Assembly: GCA_018242045.1 (NCBI GenBank)
Contig: JAFECR010000014.1
Coordinates: 69,449-133,448 of the forward strand
DNA length: 64,000 nt
From: Pseudomonadota bacterium
GTDB taxonomy: Bacteria > Pseudomonadota > Gammaproteobacteria > Berkiellales > Berkiellaceae
Direction: 5' to 3'
A program made the position numbers and the translations under genes. Every line of letters starts with the position of its first letter. The first letter of the stretch is position 1. The notes under the pieces were generated by a model, which did no database searches, had not been told where the DNA came from, and worked only from the letters and a program-made list of their open reading frames with translations. This document shows, in pieces, positions 24,745 to 33,852 of the stretch.

Positions 24745-26088
24745 ATGAATATAACAGTTTATGGCTCTGGTTATGTAGGATTAGTTATTGCAGCTTGTTT
24801 CGCGGAAGTCGGACATAAGATCATTTGTATGGATGTAGATGAAGCCAAAATTGCCAAGCTTAAGCAAGGTATCATACCCATTTATGAGCCTGGATTAGAA
24901 ACTGTTGTACAAAACGCTTTAGACAAAAACCTACTTTATTTCACAACCGATGCCTTTACTGCAGTCAGGCACGGAGAATGTCAATTTATTGCAGTTGGCA
25001 CCCCACCTGATTCAGAAGGTCAAGCTGATTTATCGTATGTGATTGATGTTGCCAAATCCATTTCAAATCACATGACGGCGTATACGGTGATTATTAATAA
25101 ATCAACCGTTCCCATTGGTACTGCAAATAAAGTTAAAGAAGTGATATTGAAAGGGTTAAGCGAGCGAAAAGTACAGATCCCTTTTGATGTGGCATCAAAC
25201 CCAGAATTTTTAAAGGAAGGCGCAGCATTAAGTGATTTTAGAAACCCCGATCGTGTGATATTGGGTATCGATAGCAAACAAGCCGAAGAAAAATTAAGAA
25301 AGTTATATGCGCCTTTTGGGCATGAAGATAAACGTTTAATGGTGATGGATATTACTTCTGCTGAGCTAACCAAATATGCTGCTAATGCGATGCTTGCTAC
25401 CAAAATTAGCTTTATGAATGAAATGGCCAATCTAGCAGAGAGAGTTGGGGCAGATATTGAAATGATCCGCGAGGGTATAGGTGCTGATCCGCGCATTGGT
25501 GAACATTTTATTCATGCTGGGTGTGGCTATGGTGGATCTTGTTTTGGCAAAGATATTCAGGCACTCATTCACACTGCAAAGTCATATCAGAGTTCTTCAG
25601 CAATTATTGAAGCCGTTGAGCGCACCAATGCGGTTCAAAAACGCGCTATTTTTGAAAAGATGAAGACTCATTTTCAAGGGGATTTTACCAACAAAACATT
25701 TGCGATTTGGGGACTTGCGTTTAAGCCAGAGACCGATGATATGCGTGATGCTCCAAGCCAAGTGTTGTTAAATGCTTTGTGGGAAGTTGGTGCATCGGTG
25801 CAGGTTTATGATCCAAAAGCGATGCATGAAGCACAAAAAATTTTTGGGAATAAGCAAGGTATTGCTTATTGCACTACCTTGTTTGAAGCTTTGGAAGGAG
25901 CAGATGCCTTAGTGGTACTGACAGAATGGCAACTTTTCAAAAAACCAGATTTTACTAGAATGAAAAATATTTTATTGCAGCCGGTGATCTTCGATGGCAG
26001 AAATATTTACGATCCAAAATATTTGGCGCAGCTGGGTTTTAGATATTATGGTATTGGCAGAGGCAATGTGGTTAGTGAGCAGGTTTAA
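24745..26088 (+). CDS. ugd: UDP-glucose 6-dehydrogenase
   Basis: 447 residues. MNITVYGSGYVGLVIAACFA is the NAD-binding N-terminus; the catalytic Cys is in GCGYGGSCFGKDI, and FKPETDDMRDAPS marks the C-terminal UDP-binding domain. It oxidises UDP-glucose twice to UDP-glucuronate, feeding the divergent UDP-xylose synthase. ATG 24745 is selected because the conserved sequence starts there and AAGGAAGG lies upstream; the frame from 24700 adds non-conserved residues. The 3' end overlaps the converging GtrA-like gene by 17 bases. Confidence 0.95.
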   Translation: MNITVYGSGYVGLVIAACFAEVGHKIICMDVDEAKIAKLKQGIIPIYEPGLETVVQNALDKNLLYFTTDAFTAVRHGECQFIAVGTPPDSEGQADLSYVIDVAKSISNHMTAYTVIINKSTVPIGTANKVKEVILKGLSERKVQIPFDVASNPEFLKEGAALSDFRNPDRVILGIDSKQAEEKLRKLYAPFGHEDKRLMVMDITSAELTKYAANAMLATKISFMNEMANLAERVGADIEMIREGIGADPRIGEHFIHAGCGYGGSCFGKDIQALIHTAKSYQSSSAIIEAVERTNAVQKRAIFEKMKTHFQGDFTNKTFAIWGLAFKPETDDMRDAPSQVLLNALWEVGASVQVYDPKAMHEAQKIFGNKQGIAYCTTLFEALEGADALVVLTEWQLFKKPDFTRMKNILLQPVIFDGRNIYDPKYLAQLGFRYYGIGRGNVVSEQV

Positions 26089-26482
26089 AGACTAAGTGCT
26101 TTCGGGATAAAAAATTCCATCCAAAAGCAATACCCATTGCTAGGATTTTGCCAAGTATGACCGTTAACCCAAGAAATTCAATGGCTACAAATAGGCTCGC
26201 ATGGTGGATAGATAAACCTATCCCACTGACGAAGTAAGTGAGCAATATTTGAGTTTTTGCAGCTCGAGCTTGTGCAAATGTGAATACGACGAAATGACAC
26301 AAGAGATAGTTAACTAATGTTGCTATAAAAAAACTCATCGTAGCAAGGATTAAGTAATGGTAGCTGAGGAATTGTGCAAATAAAAAAAATAAGCTGATAT
26401 CAACGATGGCAGCGACAGCACCAACCATCATATATTGGTAAAGTTTAGGATCACATATTAACGTTAGGATCATTTTTTTCAT
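26072..26482 (-). CDS. GtrA-family membrane protein
   Basis: 136 residues with four predicted membrane helices (around VGAVAAIVDISLFFLF, LILATMSFFIATLVNYLLC, TYFVSGIGLSIHHASLF and GLTVILGKILAMGIAF) ending in the family-typical WNFLSRKHLVF. GtrA proteins are proposed flippases for undecaprenyl-phosphate-linked sugars, usually beside a GT2 enzyme such as the one at 22735. ATG 26482 is chosen; the frame up to 26530 would run into the divergent glycosyltransferase gene at 26506. No strong ribosome-binding site is visible. Confidence 0.85.
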   Translation of the reverse strand: MKKMILTLICDPKLYQYMMVGAVAAIVDISLFFLFAQFLSYHYLILATMSFFIATLVNYLLCHFVVFTFAQARAAKTQILLTYFVSGIGLSIHHASLFVAIEFLGLTVILGKILAMGIAFGWNFLSRKHLVFKPAH

Positions 26483-26505
26483 CAAATAAGAGTAACGAAT
26501 AGCCA

Positions 26506-27273
26506 ATGGACTTTCAACCCACTGTCTCAATTATTATTGCTGTTAAAAATGCAAAAGTGTTATTGCAAGAAACTCTTCAAAGCATTCGCATGCAGCAATA
26601 TCCTTTTTTAGAAGTGATTGTGATTGACGGAAAATCAACCGATGGAACGCAGGATGTGATAAATGAAAACAAAGATGTGATTAAGGTTGGTTTGAGCGAA
26701 GCCGATAATGGCATTTCAGATGCGTTTAACAAAGGCCTTCAACATGCAAGCGGTGACTATATTAATTTTCAAGGCGCAGGCGATATTTTATATGCCTCAA
26801 ATTGCATTTCTCAATTGTTTAAGGGCATTGATGCAAGTGTTACCCTTGTTTGTGGGAAAGTGTTACGCGTTGATGAAGATGGCATTACTCCCATTTGGGC
26901 TGCACCAAAAACGTTTAAACCATTTAATGCGCGTTCGCTGTTGTTTAAAATGAGTTTACCTCATCAAGGTTTATTTACGCATCGCTCTTTTTTTGAACGC
27001 TTTGGTCAATTTGATACCACTTTGAAATTTGCAATGGATTATGATTTGCTCCTTCGGGCCTTTTATCAGTTTCCTAAAACAATGGTTAAGGATATTTTTA
27101 TTTCAAAATGGCGAGCAGGTGGTGTTGGAAAAAATAAAATTTTCGATATTTTCGATGAATATCATCGTATTAAAGCAAACAATCAGATTGCTTCCCCCTT
27201 GACATTAAAACTAATAGATAAGTTTAGCCGCACAAAATATATGATTAAAAATAAGCTTGGATTGGCATATTAG
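26506..27273 (+). CDS. GT2 family glycosyltransferase
   Basis: 255 residues. VSIIIAVKNAKVLLQETLQS opens the fold, VIDGKSTDGTQDV is the nucleotide motif and EADNGISDAFNKGLQHASGD is typical of the WcaA-like subfamily. The usual metal-binding D-x-D appears as FQGAGDIL, in which one Asp is replaced by Ala-Gly. Later come LPHQGLFTHRSFFERFG and MDYDLLLR, the acceptor-side motif. First gene of a three-gene forward run with essentially no spacing (the next ATG follows its TAG directly). Confidence 0.85.
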   Translation: MDFQPTVSIIIAVKNAKVLLQETLQSIRMQQYPFLEVIVIDGKSTDGTQDVINENKDVIKVGLSEADNGISDAFNKGLQHASGDYINFQGAGDILYASNCISQLFKGIDASVTLVCGKVLRVDEDGITPIWAAPKTFKPFNARSLLFKMSLPHQGLFTHRSFFERFGQFDTTLKFAMDYDLLLRAFYQFPKTMVKDIFISKWRAGGVGKNKIFDIFDEYHRIKANNQIASPLTLKLIDKFSRTKYMIKNKLGLAY

Positions 27274-28044
27274 ATGAAAGCTATCATAAATTTATTACGT
27301 TACATTTATCAAAATAATGCATGGTATGAGTTTCCTTTTCGAGTTTGTCAGGCAATATGGTATCAATGTCAAAAGCGATTATTGCGAAAAATCTGCGTTA
27401 AAACATTGTTTAATGGAACAAAGATATTTTTATTTCCAGGTAATCCTGTTTGTTCAAGCTTTGTTTATACCAAAATTCCAGATAAGCAAGAAATTATAGC
27501 CCTAAGATCTTTATGTGATAACAATACTATTTTTCTTGATGTGGGTGCCAATGTGGGAGCTTATTCTTTGCTATTATTAGATAAAGTAAAAACAGTTTAT
27601 GCATTTGAAGCTCACCCAACCACTGCAAAATATTGCAAAATGAATTTTCTTTTAAATCAACTAAATGAAACGCAAGTGCTTGAAGTTGCTGTAAGTGATA
27701 ATAATGAAGATAAGTTTTTTTCAAACAAGGCGCAAGGTTGCCCAACAAATCAAGTCGTATCTAGCCAGAATAATTCAATTAAAGTAGCGGCAATCAGTTT
27801 AGATCAATTTATTCAATTGCAAAATTTTAAACCTTTATCATTTATTATTAAAATCGATGTTGAAGGCTATGAGGCCGAAGTATTTAAAGGGGCACAAATT
27901 TTATTAAGAGATTATTTTGTGAAGGGGATCATTTTCGAAAAGTTTTCAAGTAAAAATAATGAAATTATTAAAATGTTGGGTGAATTTGGCTTTGAAGTTA
28001 AGCCTATAGGCAACAATAATATGTTAGCAGTAAAAGCATTATGA
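27274..28044 (+). CDS. FkbM-family methyltransferase
   Basis: 256 residues. FLDVGANVGAYSLLLLD is the SAM-binding motif and VYAFEAHPTTAKYCKMN the acidic-loop region, followed by IKIDVEGYEAEVFKGAQ, the FkbM signature. These enzymes O-methylate sugars or other hydroxyls. The ATG lies immediately after the preceding TAG and the 3' end overlaps the next gene by 4 bases, so it belongs to the glycosyltransferase operon. A sugar hydroxyl is the likely acceptor; methylation of a phosphoramidate group cannot be excluded. Confidence 0.87.
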   Translation: MKAIINLLRYIYQNNAWYEFPFRVCQAIWYQCQKRLLRKICVKTLFNGTKIFLFPGNPVCSSFVYTKIPDKQEIIALRSLCDNNTIFLDVGANVGAYSLLLLDKVKTVYAFEAHPTTAKYCKMNFLLNQLNETQVLEVAVSDNNEDKFFSNKAQGCPTNQVVSSQNNSIKVAAISLDQFIQLQNFKPLSFIIKIDVEGYEAEVFKGAQILLRDYFVKGIIFEKFSSKNNEIIKMLGEFGFEVKPIGNNNMLAVKAL

Positions 28045-29165
28045 AAATAAGAACTTTAGCAATTAAGCATGCAGATTTGATAAGTTACGGTTTAATTTTT
28101 ATGTTAACGTTATTGCGGGTATTAACAACCAAAGTGATCGCGTGCCCAGCTGATTTTGATTGTAATTCTTATATACAGATGGCAAATCATCTGGGATATG
28201 ATCCTGACATTTTGCCGCATCATGCAATGCGAATTTTTCCTTCCTATGCTGCCCATCTTTTAACACTGCTTGGATTTTCGCTGCCAATGGCATTTAGGGT
28301 TTTGAGTGATAGTACCTATATCCTTTTTGGTTGCCTCGCATTTTGGTCATTGCGTCAAAACGGCGTTAAATACCTTATTGCTTTAAGCTTTACAATGCTT
28401 TGTTTAGCACCGCATCATGCGATGCGAATTCCTTTGCAAAATGTTTATCAGTTATGCGATATTCTGACATATCCCTTAGCATTGCTTTTATTACATTTTT
28501 CTCTCAAGTGCCAGCAGCGGGTGGTATTTTTACTTGCTATCGTTGCGCTTTTTACGAAACAAACCTTGTTTGGTCTTGGTGGACTATCTTTGCTTTATTG
28601 CTTTTATAAGACCAAGCGCATTGAAATTATTGTGTATATCGGTGTTTTGGCTGGTACTTATTTATTATTGCAAGATTATTATCATGCTTTTTCTATTGTA
28701 AGCCATCATCTTATTCCAGAATCAACTTTTTTTTCAGCGTCTCACTTAGGGTGGATTTTAAACGATTCAAGACTGATTGAATTGTTTATTCCCTTGCTGC
28801 CTTTTTTAGTAGTGTACGCAAAACAAACCTTTATGTTTTTATTGCGTTCTTGGCATGTGGGCTTTTATATGGGTGTCATTATTTGCCAACCGCTTATTGC
28901 TTATCATTTAACTGGAAACAATTTTCAAAGACTTGCGTTGCAAGGAATTTGGCTGGTTTACTTCATTGTTGGACTTGTGAGTGTTTCACGTCAGTGGCCT
29001 AAAAAATTTGAGTATGGTGTCCTCATTTATTGTTCGGCTATCTACTTCACTTGGGGAATGTCGCAGCGAATCGTGTTGACTGAGCTATTTACCTTGTTCA
29101 GTCTTGCTTATTACTTTGTTAGACAATTTTCTAGCTATAGAAGTATTCAACTTAAATCATCCTAA
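28041..29165 (+). CDS. Polytopic membrane protein, GT-C-like or polymerase-like
   Basis: 374 residues with about nine to ten hydrophobic segments. An acidic periplasmic-facing loop after helix 1 (CPADFDCNSYIQMANH) resembles the Asp-containing first loop of GT-C glycosyltransferases, and HHAMR occurs twice (residues about 60 and 130). No family was firmly recognised. It follows the FkbM gene by a 4-base overlap. It may transfer a lipid-linked sugar outside the membrane or act as a polymerase; it is the only Wzy-like-sized membrane protein in the window. Confidence 0.6.
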   Translation: MKIRTLAIKHADLISYGLIFMLTLLRVLTTKVIACPADFDCNSYIQMANHLGYDPDILPHHAMRIFPSYAAHLLTLLGFSLPMAFRVLSDSTYILFGCLAFWSLRQNGVKYLIALSFTMLCLAPHHAMRIPLQNVYQLCDILTYPLALLLLHFSLKCQQRVVFLLAIVALFTKQTLFGLGGLSLLYCFYKTKRIEIIVYIGVLAGTYLLLQDYYHAFSIVSHHLIPESTFFSASHLGWILNDSRLIELFIPLLPFLVVYAKQTFMFLLRSWHVGFYMGVIICQPLIAYHLTGNNFQRLALQGIWLVYFIVGLVSVSRQWPKKFEYGVLIYCSAIYFTWGMSQRIVLTELFTLFSLAYYFVRQFSSYRSIQLKSS

Positions 29166-29346
29166 GGTGCCCCATTTCAGCTTTCCTGTGTCAGGTTTAC
29201 CCCTGCTTCAGATAAATGGATAGATTATTCAGACTAAAAAATCTCGATCTAAATTTGTAAGTGATATAGTTAAGAATTGTTTTTATGGGCGTTAATTAGT
29301 GTATTTGCCCAAAAATGTGGTTAATTAACTTAATTTTGGTGGTACT

Positions 29347-31845
29347 ATGATTGGGATTTTAAACAAACTTGCTGAAACGTTAAAGAACATTCAAATTAAC
29401 AACAATGTTAACAGCTTACGCCAGCTTGACAGCGCTTTTTGTGTCGCACGAACGGATGTACACAAAATTGTTTGGGAAAAAAGATACCCCGTTGATTTTA
29501 GAACCCACCCGGCAAATGAAAATTTAAAGCTCATTGCTTTAAAGTTAAATGAAGTTTTGGCTTTAAACACCAGCAAAAAGTGTCCGCACTTAGTATTTGA
29601 AGTAATTCAAGCTATTAGTTTGTTGAAAATTCCAATGGATTTTCCACTGACAATGAATGATAAAACCATACAGCTAGATAGCATTTTGTCTGAAATTTGT
29701 AAAAAAGCAGCAATAACAATAATCAATGATCCTAAAGCAGTTGATCCTTCTACGTACGTTGCAATTTTGTTAGCGCTTGAGCATGTTAATATCGATTCAT
29801 CTGCAGCATTGCGCGAAAATGCTCAGAAACTTATTTTTTCCTGCTTAAAAAATGCTAGTGATAGTATCATTGCACAAAATCAGGATAATCCTAAATATAA
29901 TGCCGAGCGTTGTATTGTATTATTACGTAGTAACGCTGTGCTTAGTATTCAAAATGATGGAACTTATCATAGCGCTTTAAAATATGAACAGCTGGATCAC
30001 CTTCTTTATTTCATCGACAAGGAAGTTACTGCAGGGAAACTGGTTTTAACGCTTAGCTTAGTGACACAGTTGTATCAAACGTATGCAGCAGATTACTACA
30101 ATAAAAGAGATAGTTTTCCTCCAACCTTACTGAAAAAAATGAAAACTTTCTTACCTGAATTTAAAAATACAACTAAAAGTTCAGGTTTTGAAATGGATGT
30201 AGAGAAATTGGATTTTAAGTCATGGAATGGGATCTTTCCTGCATTTCAAAAATACAATTATATTTCATGGCAAGAAAACTTGAATTTTTCAAATCAGATC
30301 ATAGACGAAATTGGTTTTGAAACAGACATTTTATTCACACATCCGCAAACAAAAACTAAAATTGCGATTCAAGTCGATGGCGAAGAGTATCATAATTTTA
30401 ATGTTCATGATAAAGCCAATGAAACTTTGAATAAGCAAACACAGTTTCGAGATTATTGCTTTCACAATGCTGGCTATGAAACAGTTCGTATTACCAAACG
30501 CGGAATTGAACACAATATTCCTAAGCTAATAGATAAAATTGTTTTTCCTGTACATTCGGCGTTACAAAGAAATAAATTGGATTCGCTTAAAGAACAAAAA
30601 GCTGAACTTGAAAAAAGAAATAATATGCTATTTCAAAATATCAATGAGCAAAAACGCCAACTTTTGAATAGTTCTTCTATAAATTATGATGATCTCTTAA
30701 AAGAATTATCTGCCTTAAAACCTACCTTAACTGAATTAGATGAAAACCTTGAGTATTTAGAGCAAAAAATAAACAATAATCGTCATGCGAATTATCAGCA
30801 ATTGTATGAGCAAAAAAAGACTTTAAATATTAGCTTGAGAAAGGCGCAAGAAAATAAAGAGGTTAAGCTTGAGGAATTGGCTAAAGCTAATTTAAATAAT
30901 GCCAAAATTGATAAAATGATTAAAGTATTTGATAAGGCTATTAAGGAAATTCTAAAGACACTAAGCGTAATAGCAAGCAAAAACATTTATAATCTAAATT
31001 CGGATGATATTAGGGAAATAAATTTAGTTTTAAAAGATCCTACACTTACTGAAATGATAAAGAAAGGGTTGAGTCGAGCTCAAATCAAAAATGCGATAGG
31101 ACATTTAGAAAAAGTTTTAAATGCATCGCCAAATCCGCTTGAGGAAATGATCGCGCTAAAAAAACATGAAATGGCATGTTTTGAATCCTCGAAGGCCTCA
31201 CTTGACTCACTTCAATATGATTTGGATATTGCCACTGCAAACTATGATGCAGTTAATTTAGAGTTTCATTCCATTCACGATAAAATGACAAATATTGAAA
31301 AATATTTAGAACAAAAGTTTCCATACAAGAAAGAGTTGGAAAAATTTGAAGATAAAAAGCAAAAAGTGCTTCAAGTCCTAGAAGCGCTTGAAAACAAATT
31401 GAAAACTTTTCAAGACTCAAAAAATACCAAAAGCACAGCTTCTTGTTTTTCTTATTCGCAAAAATTAGTATTTAAGAAAAATGACAAAGAAAACTTCATT
31501 ATTGAACACAAACAATTATTGCAAGCCAGAGTGCAAGCGTTAACAGCTAAGGCTCATCCAGGGTATGTTCAATTCCTAATTGAAGAGGTTTTAACGAAAC
31601 TAAGAGAGCTGAATGAGCAAAATATCACAGAAATTGAAGGGAAAATATCCACCATTGAAGGATACGTGGGTAATAAAACTAAAATATCCTTAGCGAATCA
31701 AATTAAAGCAGTCGAAAATCTTGAGAAATGTACCCCTTTGATTTTTCAGATGAAAGCCCTTTCTTTAAATGACGCCAAAGAAGAAAAGTTATCCTATAGG
31801 GCTGCTATGTTAGGAGGAATGAATAAGAGTTTAAAAAAACAATAA
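29347..31845 (+). CDS. RAP-domain coiled-coil protein, effector candidate
   Basis: 832 residues. Around 310-395 is a RAP-like domain: ETDILFTHP, then KIAIQVDGEEYHNF, a KQTQFRDYCFHNAGYETVRI segment and a terminal KLIDKIVF. RAP domains are common in apicomplexan and organellar RNA-binding proteins and related to restriction-nuclease folds. The first 300 residues are helical, like the repeats preceding RAP in eukaryotic proteins. Residues about 400-780 are long coiled coil (Glu/Lys/Leu/Gln-rich). No signal peptide. Ribosome-binding site GGTGG precedes ATG 29347. A stand-alone gene flanked by non-coding sequence; a host-directed role is inferred from domain type only. Confidence 0.7.
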   Translation: MIGILNKLAETLKNIQINNNVNSLRQLDSAFCVARTDVHKIVWEKRYPVDFRTHPANENLKLIALKLNEVLALNTSKKCPHLVFEVIQAISLLKIPMDFPLTMNDKTIQLDSILSEICKKAAITIINDPKAVDPSTYVAILLALEHVNIDSSAALRENAQKLIFSCLKNASDSIIAQNQDNPKYNAERCIVLLRSNAVLSIQNDGTYHSALKYEQLDHLLYFIDKEVTAGKLVLTLSLVTQLYQTYAADYYNKRDSFPPTLLKKMKTFLPEFKNTTKSSGFEMDVEKLDFKSWNGIFPAFQKYNYISWQENLNFSNQIIDEIGFETDILFTHPQTKTKIAIQVDGEEYHNFNVHDKANETLNKQTQFRDYCFHNAGYETVRITKRGIEHNIPKLIDKIVFPVHSALQRNKLDSLKEQKAELEKRNNMLFQNINEQKRQLLNSSSINYDDLLKELSALKPTLTELDENLEYLEQKINNNRHANYQQLYEQKKTLNISLRKAQENKEVKLEELAKANLNNAKIDKMIKVFDKAIKEILKTLSVIASKNIYNLNSDDIREINLVLKDPTLTEMIKKGLSRAQIKNAIGHLEKVLNASPNPLEEMIALKKHEMACFESSKASLDSLQYDLDIATANYDAVNLEFHSIHDKMTNIEKYLEQKFPYKKELEKFEDKKQKVLQVLEALENKLKTFQDSKNTKSTASCFSYSQKLVFKKNDKENFIIEHKQLLQARVQALTAKAHPGYVQFLIEEVLTKLRELNEQNITEIEGKISTIEGYVGNKTKISLANQIKAVENLEKCTPLIFQMKALSLNDAKEEKLSYRAAMLGGMNKSLKKQ

Positions 31846-31849
31846 AGTT

Positions 31850-31956
31850 TATACTCTTTTGACGCTCATTCACCCCAGTCATGTACAACCTAAAGTTACA
31901 CGGCTGGGGATTCGTTCTCTTGCCGCCTAGCCTAAAATCAAAATGGCGTGAGTATA
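31850..31956. repeat. Palindromic MITE-like element A
   Basis: A 107-bp element bounded by inverted TATACTC / GAGTATA. Inside is a hairpin, 31873-31909, with CCCCAG / CTGGGG at its base and further pairing allowing G-U. The right end resembles the right end of element B at 41212-41370 (TCAAA..TG.CG.GAGTATA). It lies between converging genes and its hairpin could also stop transcription. Confidence 0.65.
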
Positions 31957-31966
31957 GCAGAACAAG

Positions 31967-32698
31967 TTAGTTTTTTTTCTTTGCTACCACGATATTATCT
32001 AAGTACAAGTCTGGGTTAGATGGTAGCAATTTACCTGCAAGGATCCCAATAAAGGTAATTGGCGCCATCAGCAGCAAGCAAACAAGTTGGTTCCAATAAC
32101 CATTGTGTGTAAATAGTTTTTTATAAAGATAAGCGTTGATGAGCTGAAAAATAATGGCTAAGTTATCAACGGATTTTTTAAAAGCAATGATTTCAAAGCC
32201 ATGCTCTTTTAATAAGGTAATTAAAGCAAAAGAAGAATATCTCGCAAAATCATAAGGTTGTTCATGTTCATCCCAAACAAAAGGGACACTAAGCATAAGA
32301 GTGCCATTAAGCTTGAGTACCCGATGAATTTCTCGTAAGAATAAATTGGGATGAAACACATGTTCAAACACTTGATGTGCTACCACACTGTCCATGGAAG
32401 CTTCTTTAAAAGGAAAATGTTGCCCATCATAGTAATAATCGGCTTTTTTAAATTGACGATTTTCTGGGGTATCTAGTTCAAGACCGATATACTCACTGGC
32501 CTTACATAAATTTTGATAAGGTTTTTGACCACAGCCTATATCTAAAGTTTTACCTTGAATGTAGCTGCCTAAACCTGCAATTGCTTGGTATAAACCTTTT
32601 CTTGCTATGAAGTAAGGATTGACAAAAAGGCCCCACCAAGAAGGTATAAAGTTCTGAGATAATATTAAATTGACGCACTTGTCTTTTAACTTCAACAT
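31967..32698 (-). CDS. Class I SAM-dependent methyltransferase
   Basis: 243 residues. GKTLDIGCGQKPYQNL is motif I, YIGLELDTP the acidic motif II, DSVVAHQVFEHVFHP motif IV and LKLNGTLMLSVPF motif V of the Methyltransf_11 group. A hydrophobic C-terminus (LLLMAPITFIGILAG) suggests membrane association. It overlaps the SGNH protein gene by 7 bases and closes the reverse-strand carbamoyltransferase cassette. Substrate is likely a sugar or lipid-linked glycan; not specified by sequence. Confidence 0.85.
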   Translation of the reverse strand: MLKLKDKCVNLILSQNFIPSWWGLFVNPYFIARKGLYQAIAGLGSYIQGKTLDIGCGQKPYQNLCKASEYIGLELDTPENRQFKKADYYYDGQHFPFKEASMDSVVAHQVFEHVFHPNLFLREIHRVLKLNGTLMLSVPFVWDEHEQPYDFARYSSFALITLLKEHGFEIIAFKKSVDNLAIIFQLINAYLYKKLFTHNGYWNQLVCLLLMAPITFIGILAGKLLPSNPDLYLDNIVVAKKKN

Positions 32699-33693
32699 GA
32701 GTTATTTGCCACTTTAATACTTGGCTTTTGCACAAAAAGTGTCGTTGATTCGCGTTGTTGGATCACTTCATTTAATTCATAAGCGAATAATTTAGCCCAT
32801 TGCTGATGACCAATTTCAGACAAATGAATTTCATCATGATAAATTTTTTCGATGTCACTTTTACTCAGTTTAGGCAAAATATCTTGTATATAAATAGCCT
32901 TTAGGCCGTACTTTATCAACCCATTTTTAATAATATCATCTTTCTTTTCAAACCCCAGCAATTGTGAACGAGTCGGGGTAATGAAAATAAGATGATCTCT
33001 ATCATTTTGTTTAAGAAAAGTGTCAAGATCTTTTAAATTTCTAAGCGCAATATTCACAACTTTTGATTTATCGTTGGCGGATACAAAATGAGTAGTCGGA
33101 GTTTTTTTCAAATTTAATTGATAAATAATAAATTGATAGAACTCTTCCAGCGGGTAAGTAGGTTTTCTTGTCCAATAAGGTTGACCGCCAATACGATTAA
33201 GTCCTCGATAAAAGTCTCCTTCAGGAAAAACACTGACATAAACTTGCGCGGGTAAGAAAGCCATTTCTTTAATAAAAGCATGAACATTGTTGACACCCCA
33301 ACCATTAACACCCGCATTAGCACTGTGGTATTGGGGAAAATAGTTCACGACTAATTGAGAAAACAATTTTTCATTAGAAATATAACTACCACCATAGGTA
33401 ACAGAATCACCAAGGAAAAGGATCTTGTGATGAAAGTCCGTCATTTCCCAGTCATGATTGGCCCTTAATCCCAAATTATTGGTTTTAACAACTTGATGAG
33501 GATGCCTTGCTACATGTTGATTTGGTAAGGGGCGATAACCAAAAATGGGGCTTGCCTCATAGACGATGACTTTGCCTAAGCCAAACAGTGAACCTGCTAA
33601 TTTATTTAATATAAAAAAAGTCACTATTAACAATAGGGCACTTATCATGGTTAACGTGACTTTAGGGTAACGTTCAAATAGGCTCTTTTTCAT
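32692..33693 (-). CDS. Membrane-anchored SGNH hydrolase-like protein
   Basis: 333 residues. A single N-terminal membrane helix (about 13-30) is followed by an SGNH fold: GDSVTYGG with nucleophile Ser97, a Gly-Asn region read as NAGVNGWGV, and DEIHLSEIGH carrying the Asp-x2-His pair near 285. The bulk would face the periplasm. In related cassettes SGNH proteins of this kind accompany DUF5989, SxtJ and carbamoyltransferase genes, as here, and are thought to modify or de-acylate surface glycans. Separated by only 6 bases from the small DUF5989 gene. Confidence 0.8.
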   Translation of the reverse strand: MKKSLFERYPKVTLTMISALLLIVTFFILNKLAGSLFGLGKVIVYEASPIFGYRPLPNQHVARHPHQVVKTNNLGLRANHDWEMTDFHHKILFLGDSVTYGGSYISNEKLFSQLVVNYFPQYHSANAGVNGWGVNNVHAFIKEMAFLPAQVYVSVFPEGDFYRGLNRIGGQPYWTRKPTYPLEEFYQFIIYQLNLKKTPTTHFVSANDKSKVVNIALRNLKDLDTFLKQNDRDHLIFITPTRSQLLGFEKKDDIIKNGLIKYGLKAIYIQDILPKLSKSDIEKIYHDEIHLSEIGHQQWAKLFAYELNEVIQQRESTTLFVQKPSIKVANNSC

Positions 33694-33699
33694 ATTGCT

Positions 33700-33852
33700 T
33701 TAAAACAAGGTGTAGATAAAGGGTGCGACAACGGAACCTTGTGTTAACACAATTAATGCACCAAGCAATAGTAAAAGGATAATGATAGGTGCTAACCAGA
33801 ATTTTTTTCGGGTTCGCATGAAATGCCATAAATCAACTAATATTTCCAACAT
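33700..33852 (-). CDS. DUF5989 small membrane protein
   Basis: 50 residues, ATG at 33852. It starts MLEILVDLWHFM, has a basic RTRKKFW segment and one membrane helix (about 20-38, APIIILLLLLGALIVL), and ends TQGSVVAPFIYTLF. This pattern is the DUF5989 family, which regularly sits between SxtJ-like and SGNH genes, as it does here. The ATG overlaps the SxtJ-like stop by one base (TAATG), so translation is coupled. Function unknown; probably a small subunit of the carbamoylation/modification machinery. Confidence 0.85.
   Translation of the reverse strand: MLEILVDLWHFMRTRKKFWLAPIIILLLLLGALIVLTQGSVVAPFIYTLF

Noticed and set aside
25068-25496. 142-codon reverse-strand frame inside ugd
   Set aside because: Entirely antisense to conserved ugd sequence; composition reflects the opposite strand.
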